Positions 1 through 4,202 of a DNA stretch of 6,314 nucleotides are shown here, piece after piece. The first letter of the stretch is position 1. Each line of letters opens with the position of its first letter. The DNA lies in the NCBI GenBank assembly GCA_023252395.1, contig JAJPDY010000072.1:1-6314 (forward strand). Reading direction: 5' to 3'. The stretch is from Nitrososphaera sp. (GTDB lineage Archaea > Thermoproteota > Nitrososphaeria > Nitrososphaerales > Nitrososphaeraceae). The notes under the pieces were generated by a model that had not been told where the DNA came from, made no database searches, and saw nothing but the letters and a program-made list of their open reading frames with translations. The translations under genes and the position numbers were made by a program.

Positions 1-96
1 TGGGGTCGGTGGGATTCGAACCCACGACCTCCAGCGCCCCGGGTTCATCGGTTGTTTGGCAACCTCTGACATCCTGCCAAGCTAGACTACGACCCC
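1..96 (-). tRNA. tRNA-Pro (anticodon GGG), intron-containing
   Basis: Reads proline at CCC/CCU codons. On the minus strand the acceptor arms GGGGTCG and CGACCCC pair perfectly, followed by an A discriminator at position 1. The T arm is GTGGG-TTCGAAT-CCCAC, the variable loop AGGTC, and the D arm has A14, G15, G18 and G19 with a three-pair stem. The gene is 22 nt too long for a tRNA. Removing 44-65 gives the fully paired anticodon stem TCAGC/GCTGG and the loop CCGGGGC, with anticodon GGG at 38-40 and G37 as expected for tRNA-Pro. Position 33 is C instead of the near-universal U. Any encoded CCA would lie outside the window. The identity rests on the intron placement, which the bulge-helix-bulge fold supports. 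Confidence 0.9.
44..65 (-). other. tRNA intron, non-canonical position 30/31
   Basis: This 22-nt insert has an archaeal bulge-helix-bulge structure. The 5' bulge is AG^A. The central four-pair helix joins TGTC (tRNA positions 25-28) to GATG in the intron, with two Watson-Crick and two G-U pairs. The 3' bulge is AA^C. Inside the intron GGTTG pairs with CAACC around a CCAAA loop. Cutting both bulges after their second base regenerates a perfect anticodon stem. The outer helix is weak, a relaxed form that heteromeric splicing endonucleases of Crenarchaeota and Thaumarchaeota are known to accept. The canonical archaeal site is 37/38; this site falls within the anticodon stem. Confidence 0.75.
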
Positions 97-123
97 TGCT
101 ACAGGATCACATTTCAAAACCTC

Positions 124-130
124 TATTAAA
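124..130 (-). promoter_or_regulatory. TATA box of the tRNA-Pro gene
   Basis: TTTAATA on the minus strand is centred about 31 bp upstream of the first tRNA base. That predicts a start site about 5 nt before the mature 5' end, the usual archaeal tRNA layout. It lies in the 48-bp gap after the zinc-ribbon gene, so the tRNA probably has its own promoter. This is judged by motif and spacing only. Confidence 0.5.
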
Positions 131-144
131 CTTACAGAAATTTG

Positions 145-357
145 TCAGTCTTTCGTGAACTCTATTTCCACGTTCTTGTTTTTCACGTTCATCGTGTACG
201 CTTCATAGTCGTTGACAGGTATCGTGTCAAGCGCGGCATTGCCGCAGATAGGGCAGGCGCTGTAGCCGGTCGACCCCTTCAGAAGCGACGCAGCCCACTG
301 GCAGCTGTTGCAGATGACAAGGTCGCGGTACTCTTCGCCGCTGGTGGTGGCAGACAC
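145..357 (-). CDS. Small zinc-ribbon protein, function unknown
   Basis: A 70-residue protein with two CxxC knuckles (C16/C19 and C35/C38, the second as CPIC) separated by 15 residues, the pattern of a zinc ribbon that binds one Zn2+. The C-terminal 30 residues are acidic/polar and predicted to be beta-rich. No signal peptide or membrane segment is seen, so it should be cytoplasmic. The start is GTG at 357; no other usable in-frame start is seen between it and the permease stop, and there is no good Shine-Dalgarno sequence. It begins 32 bp after the ABC permease stop on the same strand, so it is probably the last gene of that operon. I do not recognise a named family. The paired knuckles and operon position support a real gene; partner and role are unknown. 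Confidence 0.72.
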   Translation of the reverse strand: MSATTSGEEYRDLVICNSCQWAASLLKGSTGYSACPICGNAALDTIPVNDYEAYTMNVKNKNVEIEFTKD

Positions 358-389
358 TCCAGCTATTACTGCAGCCAGATAATAAAAAT

Positions 390-1169
390 CTAGACGGCCT
401 TCATCCTGCCAAACGAGTAGATGCCAAAGAACCCGAGCGCGGCAGTATATGCGGTCAGCACTGCAAAGTCAAGTCCCGCAGGGTGGCTCCCGACTCCAAG
501 CATCGCGTTTCTCATCGCGTCGACTCCGTACGTTGCCGGGTCTGCCATGGTCAGCACCCCTAGCCAGCTTGGCAGGTTGTCAAGCGGAAAGAGCGCGCCG
601 GACAGAAAGAACAGCGGGAACACTACAAAGCTCACAATCATCTGGAAGCCTTCGAGGCTGTACATGTAGCTGCCAAGCGCAAGGCCAAGCGACGTGAGCC
701 CAAATGACATGAGCAGGATCACTGCCACGTCCTGCAAGAGCGACAATGGAGTGAACTGTATGCCAATCGCCGCGCCGATTGCAAGCAATATTGCAGCCTG
801 GATAAGTGAAGTGGTCATGCCGCCAAGCGACTTGCCCACAAAGACAGAGCCGCGGCTGACCGGAGCCACCATCACGCTTTTCAAAAAGTCAAACTTGCGA
901 TCCCAGATAATGTACGAGCCATAGAACACTGAAGTGAATATTATCGACATGCTGACGATTCCGGGGAATATGAACTGCTGGTAGTCCACTCCCGGGACAG
1001 TTGACGGGTTTGCCGAACCTAGGCCGGAGCCAATTACAAAGAGCCACAGTATTGGTGTGAACGTCGACGCGACAAGCCGGCTTTTTTCTCGAAGGAACAC
1101 CTTGAACTCGCGCAGCCATATCGCGTATATCTTGGCCAGGTGGTCTTCAACGCTAATCGAACTTTGCAT
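390..1169 (-). CDS. ABC-2 type exporter permease (DrrB-like)
   Basis: Membrane subunit of an ABC exporter, 259 residues, typical of the ABC-2/daunorubicin-resistance permease family. Six hydrophobic segments are visible at about 34-50, 66-88, 113-135, 146-168, 175-196 and 233-253. The soluble N-terminus includes an amphipathic stretch (residues 10-30). After TM2 the coupling-loop segment WDRKFDFLKSVMVAPVSR (89-106) matches the family pattern, and the segment around FFLSGALFPLDNLP (187-200) is characteristic. ATG at 1169 overlaps the ATPase gene by 17 bp and is preceded by GGAGAGGT, implying coupled translation. With the ATPase it should form a dimeric transporter in the cytoplasmic membrane. 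The substrate cannot be deduced; family members export drugs, lipids or polysaccharides. Confidence 0.92.
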   Translation of the reverse strand: MQSSISVEDHLAKIYAIWLREFKVFLREKSRLVASTFTPILWLFVIGSGLGSANPSTVPGVDYQQFIFPGIVSMSIIFTSVFYGSYIIWDRKFDFLKSVMVAPVSRGSVFVGKSLGGMTTSLIQAAILLAIGAAIGIQFTPLSLLQDVAVILLMSFGLTSLGLALGSYMYSLEGFQMIVSFVVFPLFFLSGALFPLDNLPSWLGVLTMADPATYGVDAMRNAMLGVGSHPAGLDFAVLTAYTAALGFFGIYSFGRMKAV

Positions 1170-2103
1170 ACCTCTCCATGAACCCCCCTTCCGCCTGCTC
1201 CTTTATGTTGCGGCCTGTCAGCTGTATGAACACGTCGTTGAGAGTAGGGCTTGCAAACTCTGCAGACTCTGCCTCGATTGCCTGCAAGAGCACCGGCAGC
1301 GCCCTCTTTGCGTTATTCACAGACAGCACCAGAAAGCCGTCTGCGCGCTCTATTTTTTGCACAAAGTCAAACCGTGAGATCATTTTGTCGGCGTCCGGAG
1401 TCTTTGTCTTTATCCTGATGATGTCGCCTCCAAGGCCGGCCTTCAATCCAGCAGGCGTGTCAAGCGCGACTATCTTGCCCTTGTCGATTATCCCTATCCT
1501 GTCGCAGAGCATGTCCGCCTCTTCCATGTAGTGAGTGGTCAGGATTATCGTCACCTTTTCTTCCTCCACCAATCGCTTGACATATTTCCACATCGACTCC
1601 CTGCTAGCAGGGTCAAGCCCGAGCGTCGGCTCGTCAAGGAACATCACCTTTGGCTTGTGCAAAAGGCCGCGCGCGATTTCAAGCCGGCGGCGCATGCCGC
1701 CAGAGTACGTCTTGACCTGGTCTTTTTTGCGATCGGCAAGGCCGACCAGCTCGAGCACTTCGTCTATCCTCTTGCTCCTTGCATGCCGGGGCACGCTGTA
1801 CAGCATCGCGTGCAGGTGCAGGTTTTCAAAGCCTGTCAGCATGTCGTCGCTGCTTGGAGCCTGAAACACTATTCCAATACTAGAGCGCACCTTTGACGAC
1901 TGGCTTACAATGTCGTAGCCGTTGACGGTAGCGGTGCCGGATGTCGGCTTGAGCAAAGTCGCCAGCATGTGGATGGTAGTCGTCTTGCCGGCGCCGTTTG
2001 ACCCGAGCAGTCCGAAAACTTCATTATCGTTGATGTCAAGCGTCAGGTTGTCGACTGCAGTCAGCCGGCCGTACTGCTTGACAAGGTTCTTTATCTTTAT
2101 CAC
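1153..2103 (-). CDS. ABC exporter ATP-binding protein (DrrA-like)
   Basis: ATPase that powers the permease encoded just downstream; 316 residues. The nucleotide-binding domain has every expected motif: Walker A GSNGAGKT (34-41), Q-loop Q81, signature YSGGM (133-137), Walker B VMFLDEP (153-159) with catalytic E158, D-loop GLDP (162-165) and switch histidine H191 in TTHYMEEAD. The roughly 90-residue tail after about 220 matches the C-terminal domain of DrrA-type exporters and contains the SPTLNDVFIQLTGR segment (about 285-298). The start is GTG at 2103, placing the first beta-strand (IKIKNLVKQYG) at the usual distance from Walker A; no better upstream start was seen. It is the first gene of the exporter operon. 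Substrate unknown. Confidence 0.95.
   Translation of the reverse strand: MIKIKNLVKQYGRLTAVDNLTLDINDNEVFGLLGSNGAGKTTTIHMLATLLKPTSGTATVNGYDIVSQSSKVRSSIGIVFQAPSSDDMLTGFENLHLHAMLYSVPRHARSKRIDEVLELVGLADRKKDQVKTYSGGMRRRLEIARGLLHKPKVMFLDEPTLGLDPASRESMWKYVKRLVEEEKVTIILTTHYMEEADMLCDRIGIIDKGKIVALDTPAGLKAGLGGDIIRIKTKTPDADKMISRFDFVQKIERADGFLVLSVNNAKRALPVLLQAIEAESAEFASPTLNDVFIQLTGRNIKEQAEGGFMERYAKFD
1170..1177 (-). promoter_or_regulatory. Ribosome binding site of the permease gene
   Basis: GGAGAGGT lies directly before the permease ATG, inside the end of the ATPase reading frame. It matches the archaeal 16S anti-Shine-Dalgarno sequence in its GGAG and GAGGT parts. It supports ATG 1169 and re-initiation or coupled translation after the ATPase. 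Confidence 0.5.
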
Positions 2104-2129
2104 GGCTGGAGTAAGATCGCGCCCGAGGG

Positions 2130-2136
2130 TATTATG
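2130..2136 (-). promoter_or_regulatory. Possible TATA box of the ABC exporter operon
   Basis: CATAATA is centred about 30 bp upstream of the ATPase GTG, which would give a nearly leaderless transcript. An alternative T/A-rich element (TTTTTATC, about 2147-2154) merges with the presumed terminator of the preceding gene. Motif and spacing only; weak. Confidence 0.3.
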
Positions 2137-2148
2137 CCTTGAGATCAG

Positions 2149-2170
2149 ATAAAAAGGAAAAAGGAAAAGA
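2149..2170 (-). terminator. Pyrimidine/poly-T tract after the DUF5679 gene
   Basis: On the minus strand the DUF5679 stop codon is followed at once by three T runs (TCTTTTCC, TTTTTCC, TTTTTATC). Archaeal RNA polymerase terminates intrinsically at oligo-T tracts without needing a hairpin. The tract also precedes the separate exporter operon, a sensible place for an end. Confidence 0.55.
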
Positions 2171-2317
2171 TTACTTTGCGCCTATCCTGAACATCTTTGT
2201 GCCGCAGACCGGGCAGACGCCTTGAGTGGCCGGCTTGCCGTTTTTCATGGTGACTTTCTTCTCGTCCTTCATGGTTCTCTTGGCTTTGCACTTGACGCAG
2301 TATGCTTCTGTTGCCAT
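2171..2317 (-). CDS. DUF5679-type mini zinc-ribbon protein
   Basis: A 48-residue basic protein starting MATEAYCVKCKAKR. Its zinc ligands are C7/C10 (CVKC) and C35/C38 (CPVCG), separated by a conserved-looking segment with KVTMKNGKPAT (21-31), and it ends TKMFRIGAK. This layout matches the small DUF5679 family, which is found in archaea and some bacteria and has no assigned function. It is probably a cytoplasmic single zinc ribbon, perhaps bound to nucleic acid or protein. The ATG at 2317 is clear. The gene lies 42 bp after the UPF0201 stop, with a possible TATA box in the gap and a poly-T tract after its own stop, so it may be a single-gene transcript. The family assignment is from memory of its pattern. 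Confidence 0.85.
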   Translation of the reverse strand: MATEAYCVKCKAKRTMKDEKKVTMKNGKPATQGVCPVCGTKMFRIGAK

Positions 2318-2338
2318 GGTGCCCGGATACTAACGGGG

Positions 2339-2345
2339 GTAAAAG
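2339..2345 (-). promoter_or_regulatory. Possible TATA box of the DUF5679 gene
   Basis: CTTTTAC is centred about 25 bp upstream of the DUF5679 ATG, which would give a leaderless mRNA. The short T run could equally help end the upstream operon. Motif and spacing only. Confidence 0.35.
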
Positions 2346-2359
2346 AAGCTTTCCTCGTG

Positions 2360-2767
2360 CTACGCCTCAGGGACCAGCCAGTCGACCACGCGGTCAAGGT
2401 CCTCGCAGCTTATGGTCACCCTGATTGTGCCAAGGGCGGACTCTTGCTCGTCCTCTATCACTGAGGCGATGCCGGCTGTCGCAGCCTGCTTGTTTAGCAT
2501 GAACCACGTGCTGTCGCCGGCGCGGTTATCGACAAGCATCCTTCTCAATACGCCCATCGCCGATCTTGATCGCACCTGCTCGTACAGGAGGGCAAGTGGC
2601 TCGCTTCCGGTGGCCCTTCCGATAACCCTGCTCCCGTAGCGGAACTCTGGAGAGCACCTCTCGATGATGTTTGTAATCGCGTCGATGACTTTTTGCGGGT
2701 CCTCTGACGGGTTGACAGGCGCCTCAACCTTTAGTTCTATCGGCGAATCTGTGGCGGGCTTTCTCAA
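2360..2767 (-). CDS. UPF0201 (PF01877) RNA-binding-like protein
   Basis: A 135-residue archaeal protein of the UPF0201 family, whose ribosomal-L5-like fold is linked to RNA binding; its function is unproven. Visible family features are VEAPVNPSEDPQKV (14-27) at the N-terminus and FMLNKQAATAG (89-99) in the centre, followed by an IRVTI strand (115-119). I chose TTG at 2767: it overlaps the stop of the kinase gene as TTGA, has GGAGG 10 nt upstream, and leaves an N-terminus of about the family's length. The in-frame GTG at 2791 would add eight residues and a 28-bp overlap. It follows the UPF0200 gene. The two families are fused in an Archaeoglobus protein, as I recall (AF_1395), so a shared function is likely. 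Confidence 0.85.
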   Translation of the reverse strand: MRKPATDSPIELKVEAPVNPSEDPQKVIDAITNIIERCSPEFRYGSRVIGRATGSEPLALLYEQVRSRSAMGVLRRMLVDNRAGDSTWFMLNKQAATAGIASVIEDEQESALGTIRVTISCEDLDRVVDWLVPEA

Positions 2768-3333
2768 TTTGCTGCAGCCTCCGAAAGCCACTCTGCAACT
2801 ATCGCGTAGGCGTGCTCTTTTAGCTGCTCCAGCGTCAGCTCGTTGTTTGACAGCGTTTCGTCTGCAAGCGCGATTGCCTCGCTTATCCCGACTGAGAGCT
2901 CGCGCTTGTCCCTGCCGGCAAACTCGTCAGTGCTTGCAGGGGCGTCTGACCTGCCCCTGTCCTTGAGGTGCCTAAAGCGCGTGTCCTGAGAAGCGTGGAT
3001 TGCCAAGAGCCTGACCAGGCCGACTCGCTTGAGGACGTCGACTTCGGGTATGCTGCGTATCCCGTCTATCACCACGTTGCCCTTGCTTCCGTCGCGCTCT
3101 AGCTTTTGCAAGACCAAGTGCGCCACCGCGCCCTGCCCGAGGTCCTGCCTCAGCTTGAGCATCAGCTTGCCAAGGTTGGAATCAGTGGGCTCGAGCCCCT
3201 GCCTCTTTGCCTCTTCTCTGACAGCATCACCCATGGTCACTACTGCAAATCCTTTTTCCTTGAGAAAAGACGCTACGGTAGATTTGCCGGCGCCCGGCAT
3301 CCCGGTTAGGCAGACAATGAGCCTCTTTGACAT
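2764..3333 (-). CDS. UPF0200 adenylate-kinase-like P-loop protein
   Basis: A 189-residue cytoplasmic nucleoside/nucleotide kinase-like protein of the UPF0200 family; its substrate is unknown, with dephospho-CoA kinase and adenylate kinase the closest folds. It has Walker A GMPGAGKS (11-18), an MGDAVREEA segment (34-42) where these kinases bind the acceptor, a Walker B-like VVIDGIRS (87-94), and a lid with R119, R121, R126 and R128 ending DRGRSDAP. I chose ATG 3333 because it puts the P-loop next to the N-terminus as in the family and lies 2 bp after the rhodanese stop. The frame stays open upstream for 24 codons, but only inside the rhodanese gene. It overlaps the UPF0201 gene, its usual archaeal companion. 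Confidence 0.88.
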   Translation of the reverse strand: MSKRLIVCLTGMPGAGKSTVASFLKEKGFAVVTMGDAVREEAKRQGLEPTDSNLGKLMLKLRQDLGQGAVAHLVLQKLERDGSKGNVVIDGIRSIPEVDVLKRVGLVRLLAIHASQDTRFRHLKDRGRSDAPASTDEFAGRDKRELSVGISEAIALADETLSNNELTLEQLKEHAYAIVAEWLSEAAAN

Positions 3334-3335
3334 GG

Positions 3336-4202
3336 CTATTCTGCCGAGAGGTCCCAGTACGTGGCGTCCTTGAACTCTTCCTTTGGCTTGCCTAGGGACT
3401 TCCACTCTTTGAAAGACTTGGGGTACAGCTTGACATTGTCAAACCCTGCCAGCCTGAGCGCGTAGTAGGTAAGGCCAGACAGCGTCCCGACACTTCCGCA
3501 ATAAGTGATAATCTCAGAGTCTTTTGATATGCCGCGGTTTTCAATCATCCTTTTCAGTTCTTCGGCTTTTTTCAGTATGCTGCCGTTTGAGCCGACCATC
3601 GTGTAGGGGATGTTCTTTGCGCCGGGGATGTGCTCTGTCAGAAAGTTCAGCCGCTCCCTTGAATCCACCAAGAGCTTGTCTGGCTGCGATTTTGCAGACT
3701 CTACATACGGGGCATCGGCGTAGATGTTCTTGTTTACTCTGAGCGAATGCTTTGCCCTTGGGTACGTTCGCGCCTGCTTTTCTGTTTCAAGCCCGAGCTC
3801 CTTCCACTGCTTGAAAGTCATTTCCAAGAGCGCGGTGTTTGTATGTCCTACGTACTGGAACGTCCACGCGACTCGCGCTGCCAGCGCGCCAAAGGTGTCG
3901 TCGTATATCACAACCGGCATGTTGTCAGACACACCGAGCTCTTCCAGAATGTCCACTGTTTTTTCCGGCGTGTCGTTTTCAAGTATGCGTGCAAGCGGGA
4001 GCGATACTGCCGTCGGTATGTGCTCCTGATTATAGTCATCTGCCTTGCGCACGTCGACAACGCGCACAGCCTTTTTGCGCACAAGCGAGCGCAGCGTGTC
4101 AGAGTCGCATACTATTGGAAGCTGGATTGCAGCAGATGCTTTTGGCGCGGCAGCCTTTTTCTTTTTCGCAGCGCTTGCTGCCTTTTTCATCAAGCTGCGC
4201 AT
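3336..4202 (-). CDS. Two-domain rhodanese / thiosulfate sulfurtransferase
   Basis: Transfers sulfane sulfur from a donor such as thiosulfate or a mercaptan to a thiophilic acceptor through a persulfide. It has 288 residues. The N-terminal rhodanese domain (about 27-140) has the VVDVRKADDYNQEHIPTA motif but D101 or D102 in place of the catalytic cysteine, as in the inactive half of two-domain rhodaneses. The C-terminal domain (about 155-280) has LLVDSRERLNF (177-187), EHIPGAKNIPY (190-200) and active-site Cys235 in YCGSVGTLSG, a slightly unusual loop. Residues 6-25 are a lysine/alanine-rich tail. ATG 4202 overlaps the reductase gene by 13 bp; Met5 (4190) overlaps its stop as TGATG and could be the real start. 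GAGGAG at 4204-4209 suits neither spacing perfectly. Confidence 0.92.
   Translation of the reverse strand: MRSLMKKAASAAKKKKAAAPKASAAIQLPIVCDSDTLRSLVRKKAVRVVDVRKADDYNQEHIPTAVSLPLARILENDTPEKTVDILEELGVSDNMPVVIYDDTFGALAARVAWTFQYVGHTNTALLEMTFKQWKELGLETEKQARTYPRAKHSLRVNKNIYADAPYVESAKSQPDKLLVDSRERLNFLTEHIPGAKNIPYTMVGSNGSILKKAEELKRMIENRGISKDSEIITYCGSVGTLSGLTYYALRLAGFDNVKLYPKSFKEWKSLGKPKEEFKDATYWDLSAE

Noticed and set aside
32..65. Glycine-like anticodon context TTGCCAA in the tRNA gene.
   Set aside because: The bases next to it cannot form an anticodon stem; they lie in the hairpin of the intron.
3334..3405. N-terminal extension of 24 codons for the UPF0200 kinase.
   Set aside because: It lies wholly within the rhodanese gene and would move the P-loop away from the N-terminus; ATG 3333 fits family and spacing.
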